NCBI GenBank assembly: GCA_033816765.1
Contig: CM066298.1
Location: 806,001 to 870,000, forward strand
Reading direction: 5' to 3'
From: Nothopassalora personata
Lineage: Eukaryota > Ascomycota > Dothideomycetes > Mycosphaerellales > Mycosphaerellaceae
DNA length: 64,000 nt
Shown here piece by piece: positions 34,901-44,790 of this stretch. The position numbers were made by a program, and so were the translations under genes. Within the stretch, counting starts at the first letter, position 1; each line of letters starts with the position of its first letter. The notes under the pieces are model-generated. The model worked only from the letters and a program-made list of their open reading frames with translations, had not been told where the DNA came from and did no database searches.

Positions 34901-36150
34901 AGGTCGATGAGGCTGTGAGGGAAGTGCTTGGAGATGATCCACCTCACCGCCCGGCAACTCAGCAACAGACTTTCGCTCCATCGGCTGCTAACACAGAAGC
35001 TCTTGATGCCGCTTTGCGTATCATTGCGGAAGAGTCTGGTGTTGCCGCTGAAGACTTTACCGACGACACCATCTTCTCAGATATCGGCATTGACAGTCTC
35101 TGTTCTATGGTCATTTCCTCCCGCTTCCGCGAAGAGTTGGAGCTTGACCTCGATTCGCAGTTCTCTCTGTTCGTCGACCTCCCCACCGTTGCTCAGCTCC
35201 GCGCATTTCTCACTGGTCCCTTTGGCAGCGCTGATTCTGACAATTCCTCCGTCACCTCAGCGCCCGACAACACCGCCACGCCCTCTCACCTAGACAGTGG
35301 CCACTCTAGCGACACCGAACCCGACGACGAACCAGTCGAAAAGCCCAAGTCCGACCTCAACCTCGTCGACTCCTGCCGCGCAACCAACTCCGTCATCCTC
35401 CAAGGCATGCCCCGCGTCGCCTCAAAGATCCTTTTCCTCCTCCCTGACGGCGGCGGCAGCGCTTCCTCCTACAGCGTAATCCCCAAATTGCGCTCCGACG
35501 TCGCAGTCGTCGGAATCAACTGCCCCTACGCCCGCGATCCCGAGAACATGACCTGCACACACCAAGCCATGATGCGCTCTTTCGTCAACGAAATCAGACG
35601 TCGCCAACCCAAGGGCCCTTACCACCTCGGTGGCTGGTCCAGCGGTGGAGCGTTCGCATACGTCACGGCCGAGACGCTCATCAACCAAGGCGAGGAAGTG
35701 AAATCCCTCTTCATCTTCGACGCCCCAGTCCCGCAAGTCATGGAGAAACTCCCACGGGAATTCTACGAAGCTGTCAACTTTACGGAATCCACAGCCGTCG
35801 GGACCGCGGAACCTCCTCCATACTTAATTCCGCATTTCATGGCTGTTGTGGATGTCATGTTGGATTATAAGTGTAAACCCCTACAGACGAAAAAGATGCC
35901 GCACGTCGGGCTTATTTGGGCTGACAGTACGGTGATGAAGGAGGAGGAGGCGCCGAAGATGAAGGGGATGCATTTCATGATTCAGAAACGCACGGATTTT
36001 GGGCCTGATGGATGGGACAAGGTGTGTCCGGGGGCGAAGTTTAAGATTGTCAAGGCGGTGGATACGAACCATTTTACCTTGATGACGAAGGCGAGGGTTC
36101 ACCTTGTGAGTGAGTTGATTGATAAGGTTATGGGCGGCGATGGTAGTTGA
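28904..36150 (+). CDS. pksA: Non-reducing polyketide synthase, PksA-like norsolorinic acid synthase (SAT-KS-AT-PT-ACPx3-TE)
   Basis: This iterative type I synthase is predicted to load a hexanoyl starter, extend it with malonyl units and cyclise it to norsolorinic acid anthrone. Exons: 28904-29040, 29091-34197, 34252-36150. The introns are 50 and 54 nt, and the frame closes at 2,380 residues. SAT: GICTG Cys119, His247. KS (about 373-800): DTACSSS Cys544, His679, His722. AT (about 905-1225): GHSLG Ser995. PT (about 1330-1635): His1369 and Asp1567, with the surrounding sequence close to aflatoxin PksA. Three ACPs have phosphopantetheine serines 1754, 1881 and 2030; the second intron splits the first ACP just before its DMGVDSL. 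TE/Claisen cyclase: GWSSG Ser2211, Asp2238, His2355. All catalytic residues are present. Aflatoxin PksA has one ACP; three ACPs and this length fit the dothistromin type. The starter needs HexA/HexB fatty-acid synthase subunits, which are not in this window. Confidence 0.93.
29041..29090 (+). other. pksA intron 1 (50 nt)
   Basis: GTAAGG donor and GCTAG acceptor, phase 2. Removing it joins the N-terminal [15 protein letters not shown] segment to the rest of the SAT domain. Confidence 0.85.
34198..34251 (+). other. pksA intron 2 (54 nt)
   Basis: GTGAGT donor, CTAAC branch-like sequence (about 34236-34240) and GCAG acceptor, phase 0. It separates DDSNFT from DMGVDSL in the first ACP. Confidence 0.9.
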
Positions 36151-36427
36151 CAGAACTTTTGTGGTATGGCTTGGGCGTTTGTGGGATGTTTGAGAGTCAT
36201 GCGGGTATCGCTTCTTTTGTTGTGTTGTTGTGGCCTTGCTATTCGGTTTTTGTAAATTGGTGTAAATCTCATGCCGAACCTTTATGAAACTTTCTCCTTT
36301 GAATCTTCATCCGGTTGTCGAGACTACAATAAAATAAGTCACACATTGCTAGCCAACATATCCACACTCCCTCTCACTTTCTTGCGTCGATCATCCTCGC
36401 CCACCCACCCACCCACCCGCCCACCTT

Positions 36428-37115
36428 CTACACATAACTCCACCCCACAACCCCATACCCCTCAGGCGCACCAATATTCTCCGCATACTCGCCCTCCACA
36501 TTCCCCGGCCCGCCATAATTACAAACAGTGAAATCATACGTCCCCTCCGCCAACTCCACCCCATCAGGACAGTGCCTACAACTCCATCATCAACCTCACT
36601 CCTCACCTCCCTCATCAAAACCTCAGGAGTCCCCCCCCCCTACCCCTCCAAGAAAACACCAAAAAAACCTACCTCGTAGCACACCCCACCTCCCAACTCC
36701 CCCTCCACACCACCTGCGAAAAATGCCCCCAAAGCTCAAACTTCTCCATCCCCGGGCTCGCCCTCCCATACAGCCCGGCAAACTCCTCAACCTCACCATT
36801 ATACCACAACTCCGAAATCACCGCCGAGACGTTCTCGCGCGGAATCCCCGCGGCGAGATTCTGCCCGTACCCGTCCATGGCCACGTCGTGCGCAAACTTG
36901 CAGCTGGCCGCGAGGGTTTCCGCTGTGGCCGCTAGGGACTCGCTCCAGATTAGGGCCGGGGCTGAGTGGTTGAGGCGGTGGAGGTTGTGGTGCGTTAGAC
37001 ATTGGGCTCGGTAGGGTTCTGGTGAGGAGTTGTCGCGGGGTTGGTGGGGGGTGGGGGTGTAGATTGTGGCGGATGCGAGGGGGAGGAGAAGAACGAGGAG
37101 TGTGGTGGGGATCAT
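36428..37115 (-). CDS. Secreted CAP/PR-1 (SCP/TAPS) protein
   Basis: The product has 196 residues in two exons: 37115-36673 and 36575-36428, with an intron of 97 nt. The start MIPTTLLVLLLPLASA is a clear signal peptide. The CAP domain follows: LTHHNLHRLNHSAPALIWSE (first helix), YGQNLA, and HFSQVVWRGSWEVGCA, which is the CAP1 signature with His. CNYGGPGNVEGEYAENIG in exon 2 is the CAP2 signature. Fungal relatives (Pry/PR-1-like) bind sterols or fatty acids outside the cell, and some act in host interaction. It is convergent with pksA (277 bp between stop codons). Length is normal for a minimal CAP protein. A role in the toxin pathway is not implied. Confidence 0.85.
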
Positions 37116-38185
37116 GGTCTTTGGATCTTGAGATGGAATGGTTGAGGGTGTGGGTGAGGGATGGGGGGGGGGGGCGGTGGGGTTGGGGGAGAGAGGAAAA
37201 GTGGTGGAAGGCTGGTCACTGGTGGGTCGTGTATCGTTCATAACAAATTCTAGTGCAAGTTGCCTTTGGCGTGTTGCGGTGTTGATCGAGACATGCATGA
37301 CGTTGAGGGAACGTTGAATGTGGGAATTGAGGCGATTCTGAGACATCGTTTTTGATCTTCATGAGCTGTTGAATTTCCAGAGGCGAGGAGGCGTCGTCTT
37401 GGCGCCGGTGTCGCAGTGAATCCATGGATTGGTGTACTGGTTTCAATTTGCAGGTGGATTCTCTGTCGATGACTCATACATGAGCAGATGGTCAGTAATG
37501 CCATCCGAAATGGGACTTCTGCCGGCTCAAAAGTTCGTGGTGCATGTCGACGTTGCTGTATTCTCGATATAAAGTTCTGTCGACAGGCTGACCAACGTAC
37601 TGGAAAAGGGCAAGATCGACAAACATCGCGATGGTAACGTGCAGTGCTCTTTCGCGCGCCAGTATCTGCAGTGGATCAAGGGGGAGCGATCGTGAACTTG
37701 ATATATTGGTTTTAGGAGATCAAAGGAGCGAGTTTTGACAGTCTGAGCCAGCGATGGTGGCAGCTCTTCAGGATGCTAGTCGTCAAAGAATGATACATAG
37801 ACTTAGTCACGCATGCTGTACGTTCATGTTTCGAAGACTTCGAAGTTGAGCAGTACTTGAGAAGAAGATCGTACCGCTTGGGAAGAAGCGGGTGTGAGTC
37901 TGATCGAGTCCAAATTTCATGCCTAAGGCATCTATCTCGCCAAGACACTGGCACATGAAGTTCGTCTTTTGAACTCGTACTCAAAGCACAAACCCATACC
38001 CGCCGACCTGTCATGATATTACGTCTGCGATTCCTCAGACCCGACCAGTGGCAAAGTCACACCAGAAACGAAAGGAAATCTCTTCGCAGTAGATGTCCTC
38101 CTCACTTTCACCAGTCTCGCCGCAACTGCGTACCGAAGTCAACATCCATTTCATTCGTATTTCGTCCACCCGCGGGAGATTTTAC
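37116..38185. other. Intergenic, no gene supported
   Basis: It includes a G-rich run near 37150-37190 directly upstream of the CAP gene. Only short frames without motifs are present. Confidence 0.4.
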
Positions 38186-38593
38186 TCACACGCAAATTTC
38201 ATCCTGCACAGTTTCGAAAGCAAGAACCCACAAAGGCTGTCCATTGGGGAGGTCCAGCTCTGCGCGGAACTCGCGGGACCTCCCCTCAGTCACGGCGAAG
38301 CCGTATTTCTTGGTACACTCTCCAGTCCATCTGGTGGTGTCCGACGCGCCGAATTGGCTTTGCTTGCTTGTGCAATTGAACGAGTCTCTGACTGTGATGC
38401 CGTGTAGAGTCCTTCCTGCGTAGGTCAGTCCGGGGTCCATCGTGCAAGTAACAACAAGATACGCGACATTGCCGTTGACATCATATTGTGCGGAACAGCC
38501 TTATTGATGCTTCCGGGGGCCTGTTTTGCTGCTATTAAGAGCCCATACAAGACTGGCCAGGAGAGCCAGTTGGCCAATATTGTTGAAGTGCAT
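38186..38593 (-). pseudogene. Small secreted cysteine-containing protein with one in-frame stop
   Basis: ATG at 38593 starts MHFNNIGQLALLASLVWALN, a typical signal peptide. The same frame then reaches TAA at 38503-38501. It continues without further breaks to a TGA at 38186. The downstream part has five Cys (in CSAQYDV, VVTC, FNC, GEC and EIC contexts), a composition seen in small secreted effector-like proteins. The full frame would be 135 codons including the stop. I found no GT-AG intron that removes the stop and keeps the frame. Either the allele is broken by a point mutation, or an unusual splice exists. No family recognised. Confidence 0.5.
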
Positions 38594-41500
38594 CTTGACT
38601 TCTTTGCTGTGTTGCAACGAATGGTGGTATGGGGTGCCACGAGAAGGTCCTGCTAAGTACTGGGATGGCGATTATGAGGTTTACGGTGCTGCTGATCAAT
38701 GTCATCATTGAGCCATCTCGGAGAGGTGTATATATACGTCTGTGGAGACGACCTACGAGCAATCGATAATGTCCCATCCAGGAACGTGCATTCAGCATCA
38801 TAGCTGTATCGCTCGAACGTTTGATGCGATCAGAACAATCAAAAACTTGCGTTGCAATGCCATCATGAGGAGGTGCCAAGCGTCCTTAGCAAGCCAGTTG
38901 TGAAGATCAGTTGGGTCGATTTGGGAATACCTCTACCACACAACAGATGAGAGGATCCGATGTGCGACTTTGGCACATCGTGTGACTTGAAGAGACGGAG
39001 AAGCTAGAGCGTTTCAGTGGAGGCTCGGAGATCTTTGCAGTAAACTAGAGCAATGTCTATTCTCGGAAAGAGGATGATGAAGGCAGTGACGTGTTCATCG
39101 ATCCTCACTCGCCGCAGAAAGGCATGACCGCGGTCCGGTCGCCAGCGAGAAGTCGTTGATGAGAGACTAAGATTGCTATTCACCAGATCCAGATACGTCA
39201 ATGGCGAGAGCGACGGCGATGATATGGGCGCGGACACATCATAACCCTCGGGCTTCTGTTATCGGATCGCAATCTCCCTGCTAGAGCAACGATATGCATT
39301 ATGCCCAGTCGTGCGACCTCGCCGCCGCCTCTACCCCACTGGCCTCTTTTGGAAGTGGTCACCACTACTATACTTCTGGTCACGCCTAGGGAGATCTGGA
39401 TGTTGGTTGGTGAGGTCGGAATGCTTACCGGTAACCTTACCAATAAGCTCACTGGCAGGATTTGATCAGATGCCGACGAAAGGTTGTAGTTCCCGACTCC
39501 TAATCAGGGCACAAGCCCCAGGCATCACTTGGTCATGTGGCGTGGAGCACGATCCTGTCCAACATGCCATCATGCGCCAAGCGTCTAACGAAGCTCAATT
39601 AAGCTCTCGCAAAATCCTCTGCCAAGTCCTCAGTGCTTGCGAGCTGCTTTGAAGCAGTTGCTTGCGATCCTTCCGGGAAAGGGCCAGAAGATGCTATCAC
39701 GAGCTCGTTGCCTTGTACTATACGTCCATTACACCGGACCATGAATGCAATCGTGCAGCACCAAATTTCGCTGTGGGAGCCAACATGTGCTTCGTCGTAA
39801 GCTTCGGAGTATACAGATCCTGAAGGAGGTGCAGAGTCCGGTGTCTGCAAGGAGTACTACATGTTCGATGATGATACAGCCGAACTCCGCAACCAGCAAT
39901 GGTAGAGCTCGCTTTGTAGTAGACCTTAGGCATCCTGAAGTGCGAATACGCGGCTGTCATAGACCCCGCTCAACGCATTTGGAGAGGTTTTGAGGCATGA
40001 GCGCCACCGACTTGGGAAAATGACGCTGGAGCCTATCTTGGCGACCGCTACATATTGCTCATCAGATCGTCATGATGCATCCGATCTCTGATCGTAGCCA
40101 GCCTAGCGACATCTTCTTGCATCACTGCTAGCCTGCCAGCGATCCTCGCGAGCATGGTAAACCTCTAGCAGGTTCTCCCGTAATGGGCAGGACAAGCCGC
40201 ATTTCGAATTCGTTGTAATGACGCTCAGGGAGTGCCGCGTTCATGTTCAGAGTGCTCCGATTGCCTGGTGCAGCACGGCGTGCTGCGGGGAAGAGGAGAA
40301 GAGGTAAGGATCACTGACCCTTCGCACTATCTAAAGGCCGTCTTTGACTCGCTTGAACCTGGATGCTGGCATTGAGCTGTTGTTGAGCGTTTGATACGCA
40401 CTTATTGCGGGAAGACATCGAGCTGAACGACAGGTACACCCAGGACGAAGCATATGAGCGACCACAGGACTGCATCTCCTCCGGTGTGTGCTGAGGGCTC
40501 GGAATTCGCCCGGAGCATGGGACACCTCAATCTTGGGGCCGCTAGATATGGCCAGCGTGCAAGATGGATCACATAGTACTCAGTCGAGAACATAGTTAGC
40601 CTGTCTCTATCATCGTCTTTTCACAAAGCCAACTCCTGTTCGAGGATCCTATGCACGAAGGTCGTCAAGAACCAAGGATGCTGGACGGTGCTGCGCGATT
40701 CAGAATAGCCGAGCAGACTGATGTAGGTGTAGGCAGGTCCCTACGTCCGAGGCAGCTTTGAGGGGCTGGTATAATGTATGTCCAGCATCCTGGTGTACAG
40801 GCCTTGGAGATCTGCGCAGCGTGTCTGTGCCATACGCAGTACACCCAGCGCTTAAAGTGTGCTTCATGAAACTCAAGTTGCTGGTTGATAAGATTGGCCA
40901 TGTATACTAGGCTCGTACTCGTTGCAGGTGCCCAACCGCAGTCTATGAGCCTAGAGACATCTTTCGTGCTGCCATGGCTTGAATTGCACGGGAGTGGTCC
41001 GGGGATCTGCAGACCTGGTGAACAGCCATGGCAAGCTTCGTGGCTCGGTAGACGCAGAGGACACCATTGTCGGCTAGGTTCGCATGTGGAAGTTGTGATG
41101 GTCTGCTAGCAAGCAAATTCCGTAAAATGACCATTCGTAGTCGGCCAAGACACTCTGAGGAGATCATCGGGCAGGCTTTCCAATGCTCCGTCTGAATCCT
41201 CTTCGTCTACGCCGAATGATATTCCGGTCAATTGGGTCAGATTTCTGGCTATTGTCTGCCCTGGGGGAGGGAGGAGCTGCACCATGCCAAAGAAGCAGAA
41301 CGTCAGTGTCGCTCTTGCTATTACCAGAGAATACGCAAAAGAACGCTGGCAGATCGTGAGGGCCAGGTGCACGCTGTAGGCAGCATGCAGGGTCGATGGC
41401 AGGGCCTTTTCAAGTTGGTGTTGGTGATCGCGCCCGATGCCACGCATTGAATTATGCGACGCCTTGCAAGGCGAAACATCCTCAAGGCGCGCAGGTCCAG

Positions 41501-41831
41501 CTGCTTAATTGATGGCAAGAGATGCCAGGACTAGCACAGCACTTTCAATGCTGTATGGTTGTAGGATTCGAGATCGTCCACAAATGAAACGATCAGTGTG
41601 TTGTGACGCTCACAGCCATCCTGCCAGCCAAGAAACCGGTATCGGATCTTTCGTATTCGTGCCCCCGCTGCGAATTCCCATGTCGGTGAAAGCCGTTCAG
41701 CTTTTTGACGTTGTTTGGTATTGAAGGATGTTCGGTATCGTAGTGATTACTTTCGTTGTTTCGTAAATGGCTGCGTTGAAGTCGTAAGGTCCTGTAGTCG
41801 AAGTCCAGCCTGCGATGGAGAGACATAAATA
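38594..41831. other. 3.2-kb gene-poor region
   Basis: The base composition is normal, with no RIP signature. Short frames exist on both strands, for example 39599-39850 minus and 41106-41447 minus, but none shows a recognisable domain, and neighbouring frames do not splice into a convincing gene. It may hold decayed genes. Confidence 0.4.
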
Positions 41832-42308
41832 TTGTGGCCCATCGTGACAGATTCTCTCGATCATCACACCAAACAAACACACTCCAACAACAGAAAGAAT
41901 AACTCAATCCAATTTCCAAGAGTCTCGATCATCTTAAGCACGCGAACAATAAATTCCCAACCCTTGGACGCCCAGATACAATATCCCCTTCAGCACCCAC
42001 AACCGCAAACACCTCAAAGGTTACCGCTCCGAGATGTGTCTCATCAAGAAAGGCATAATTACGGCTCATACGCCTACATCACCAACCAAGCTGGCAAGAC
42101 CGTCGTCGGCTACAGCCAGAAGCATCAGCAGCAGCTTCAACCACCACAACAGCCAGTGGCGTACGCCCCGCATGGCTGGTTACTCGACGCAAATGGATAC
42201 TTGCACCAGTCTTGGTGTAATGGAAAGTGTGGCCAGCACTCCGACTTGAGGTCCGGGGCGGCGAATGGCTATTATGGTGGCTATCAGCAGGCGCCTGCTT
42301 CGCAGTAG
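41832..42308 (+). CDS. Hypothetical Gln/Tyr/Gly-rich small protein, 5' end uncertain
   Basis: The last 90 or so codons look coding: ITNQAGKTVVGYSQ, a Gln/Pro-rich stretch, APHGWLLDANGYLHQSW, then GYYGGYQQAPASQ and stop. The 5' part of the frame is Ser/Asn/Gln-rich and looks like leader sequence. A Met at 42034 lies in another frame, so a missed intron or a frameshift near 42030-42070 is possible. Family not recognised; there is no signal peptide or membrane segment. Confidence 0.4.
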   Translation: MWPIVTDSLDHHTKQTHSNNRKNNSIQFPRVSIILSTRTINSQPLDAQIQYPLQHPQPQTPQRLPLRDVSHQERHNYGSYAYITNQAGKTVVGYSQKHQQQLQPPQQPVAYAPHGWLLDANGYLHQSWCNGKCGQHSDLRSGAANGYYGGYQQAPASQ

Positions 42309-42718
42309 TTGGAGGAAGAGCGGAGGTGTGGTTGGTGATGATGTACGAAGAGTTGCTGGCAGCATGGTGGGGCTATTTTTACCAAAATCGATTCGATCTC
42401 GTCGTTATGGTCCGTGGGTGTTCATAGGAGATTTGCTATGATTTTGGTGTACAACTTTCTCGTTCACCAGCCGTTGCGAATCATGCAGGTGGCACTTCTC
42501 TTGAATGCTCTTTCTTCCCGTTGCATCGTATTTTGACCCATCACTCGGTTCGAGTGCCCACCCAGCAGAGACCAACAGTCGATTGATCGAGTTGGCCGGA
42601 CACAGCGATATGCACCGTGGATCTGGAGCCGCAAAGATGAATGGTCATGGGTGTGATCAAATGCTTGACCCGTCGCGACCACGCAGTATACCTTCACACT
42701 CCGGTTAAACATGCGAAG
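42309..42718. other. Convergent intergenic region, no gene seen
   Basis: About 410 bp between the 3' ends of the Gln-rich gene and the Myb-like gene. No signal was identified. Confidence 0.4.
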
Positions 42719-43660
42719 TCATCTACTTGGTCCTCTTGTGGCTCTACGCTCAAGACCCCATTCGTCGTAGTTCCGGCGGATCGCAGATCGAGTCGAACTC
42801 CAAGTACGACCCAGCTTGGCAGCGATCTCTTTTTCGCCACATCCTGCCTGCCATAGCAATCTCAGCCGTTTGATCTCATCCTCGGTCCATAGTTTGATAG
42901 GCGATCTGGACGATTTGAGGCGTTTCTCAGCGGTTGAGGTCCCCATTCGACGTTTCACAAATGACACAGGAAGAGCTAAACGCTCAGAAATTGCTAACTC
43001 ATCGAGGCCTTGCCCGTGAAGTCTTCTTATTTCGAGGTCGAAGTCGCCAGCTGTTTTGGCTCTTGACATTCGGTCATAAGACGCCTTAACACTGGTGTAG
43101 GTACGACCCAAAGTGTGAGCGATATCGCTCCACTTGTAGCCTTCAGACTTGAGCCTCAACAATTTCCGTGCTTCACTCTGGGTGAGCGAACACTTGTAGA
43201 CTCGCCTGTGGCAAGCCTCCTCTGAAACGTGGTGTATATGTCTGATCTCACCGGGGGACTCGCCAAGCGATTCAGACATCTTTACAAGAGTCATTCCTTC
43301 CTGCCGATGATCCAGGGTGTTACTTACCAGCTCGGAATCGGTCTTAGATCGGACAGCTGGGTTTTCGGGGCTCTTGTGCTGTAATATTCCATGATAGCGC
43401 CGAACAACGCTACCTGCGGGCCATCGCAGTTGGCGCCCGATGCTGGAATAAGTTTGACCCTGCTTACGGCATTGCACGATGAAATCATCCTCTTGTTCGG
43501 AGAAGCGATGATTCCATCCGCCTACTTGCAAGCTTGACTGCTGTTGATGGTGGGCGAGTTCTCGTCTCAGACACACATGGCCGCCGCGCCATGATGACAG
43601 CCAGGGTGGAACGCCGGCCAAGACGGTAATCCTGCTCGTCGATGTGAATATGGAAGACAT
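42719..43660 (-). CDS. Myb/SANT-like repeat protein
   Basis: The product has 313 residues in a single exon. Three or more Myb/SANT-like helical repeats can be seen. The first is RFSEQEDDFIVQCRKQGQTY with SSIGRQLRWPAGSVVRRYHG. The second is LTQSEARKLLRLKSEGYKW with SDIAHTLGRTYTSVKASYDR. The third is KLWTEDEIKRLRLLWQAGCG with KEIAAKLGRTWSSTRSAIRR. Each has the acidic first helix and the 'I-a-x-x-L-g-R-t-x-x-s-v' recognition-helix pattern. The first 35 residues are Ser/Arg-rich with few acids and may be a mitochondrial or other leader. Probably a DNA-binding protein; the target is unknown. Confidence 0.7.
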   Translation of the reverse strand: MSSIFTSTSRITVLAGVPPWLSSWRGGHVCLRRELAHHQQQSSLQVGGWNHRFSEQEDDFIVQCRKQGQTYSSIGRQLRWPAGSVVRRYHGILQHKSPENPAVRSKTDSELVSNTLDHRQEGMTLVKMSESLGESPGEIRHIHHVSEEACHRRVYKCSLTQSEARKLLRLKSEGYKWSDIAHTLGRTYTSVKASYDRMSRAKTAGDFDLEIRRLHGQGLDELAISERLALPVSFVKRRMGTSTAEKRLKSSRSPIKLWTEDEIKRLRLLWQAGCGEKEIAAKLGRTWSSTRSAIRRNYDEWGLERRATRGPSR

Positions 43661-44089
43661 GATGGTGTCAACGAAGGGTGAAATATGAATCCTTTACGTT
43701 CCTGATGCTGCTACCCGCGCAAGTTGAAGTTCGAGCTCGAAGGACGGAAGTGGATTCTGCGTCACCAAGGCTCTGCAGAGTGTATAGGTAGGTCCTTTCG
43801 CAGGCGATGAGTGATAACGCCGTTGGTGATGTTGAGATTGCTGCGGCGGCGGGAACACGTCAATCAACGCCCTCAAATCCCTGCCGAGATTGTCCGAACC
43901 TCGCGCGAAAAGGCTTCTCCTGCTTGCTTTATCCTCCTCCCACTCTATGGTGTTCTAGGTCCGTATCAATCCCAGAATGCGGACATCCTGCTTAGGATGG
44001 CCAGGCTATCGAATAGGCCGTTCCGCTCGTATGTGGCAGAAACATACGTATGCCAGGGCGAAGGCAGGCCACGCCGAAGAGAAGATATC
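43661..44089. other. Upstream region of the Myb-like gene
   Basis: About 430 bp, with the promoter inferred. No coding sequence is supported; a frame leads into the DUF1989 fragment, but its upstream part has no family similarity I can see. Confidence 0.35.
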
Positions 44090-44266
44090 CAAGAGCAGAA
44101 GGCCGTGGCCACGAGCATGATCAAAATCTTGCCTCCGACCTCGAAAGCTGGCGATCACATCGACTTCGTGGCGAATATGGATCTCATCATCGCTATGACT
44201 GCGTGCAGCGCGTTGCAGTCAAATGGTGGCAGCTTCAAGCCTATCCAGTATCGCATCAGCGATTGA
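44090..44266 (+). pseudogene. DUF1989 (urea carboxylase-associated family) 3' fragment
   Basis: The C-terminal 45-50 residues match the end of DUF1989 proteins: SKAGDHIDFVANMDLIIAMT, then ACSALQSNGGSFKPIQY and stop, parallel to the family's 'EMDLVVGLTACSA...N.G..KPI.Y.I'. The N-terminal three quarters of the family, including the metal-binding part, is absent upstream. It is therefore a truncated remnant. Confidence 0.5.
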
Positions 44267-44563
44267 ACAGCGGCAAGCAGGGGTACGCTGCCCTGACGAC
44301 ACTGGAACTAGGACGCCGTCGACAATCCCAGGGACTGGACGGTGTTGACAAAGCACTATAGCACTACTGCCATTAGTTGGTTGGAGTGTTATATGACGGG
44401 CATCAGCTCTGCGGGTGTAAGCACATCGACCGACATTTAGTGTGCTCGAATGCTGATGGATGCCATGGAAAGGCACCGCAGATATAGCACGAGAAGAATA
44501 TCATATGAGTAGGGCCCCCGCATATTTTGCTTTTGTGAGCATATACCTCCCTACCTTCTGGGC

Positions 44564-44790
44564 CAAACTGCTGGTGGTGTCTTTCTCGCGCCAATCTCGG
44601 AGACTTTCGGACGTAGGACATTGTACACTGTGGCAACGATAACATTCTGTGTCTTCTCGGTCATCACGGCCGCTGTCCCCTCGGTCGCTGGAGTCAACGT
44701 CGGACGCTGGTTCCAAGGTATTGCTGCTGCCATTCCGGCAACGGTCGCTTTTGGCAACTTCGCGGACATGTTCGTCAGGATCTCACAATC
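44564..44790 (+). pseudogene. MFS transporter (DHA1-like) fragment
   Basis: The plus-strand frame gives AGGVFLAPISETFGRRTLYT, which carries the MFS loop 2-3 motif (G-R-R), followed by FCVFSVITAAVPSVAG, GRWFQGIAAAIPATVAFGN and FADMF. This equals two to three transmembrane helices of a drug/polyamine-type transporter. No start and no remaining helices are found nearby. Different transporter family and strand from the intact MFS gene at 46.7 kb. Confidence 0.5.
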
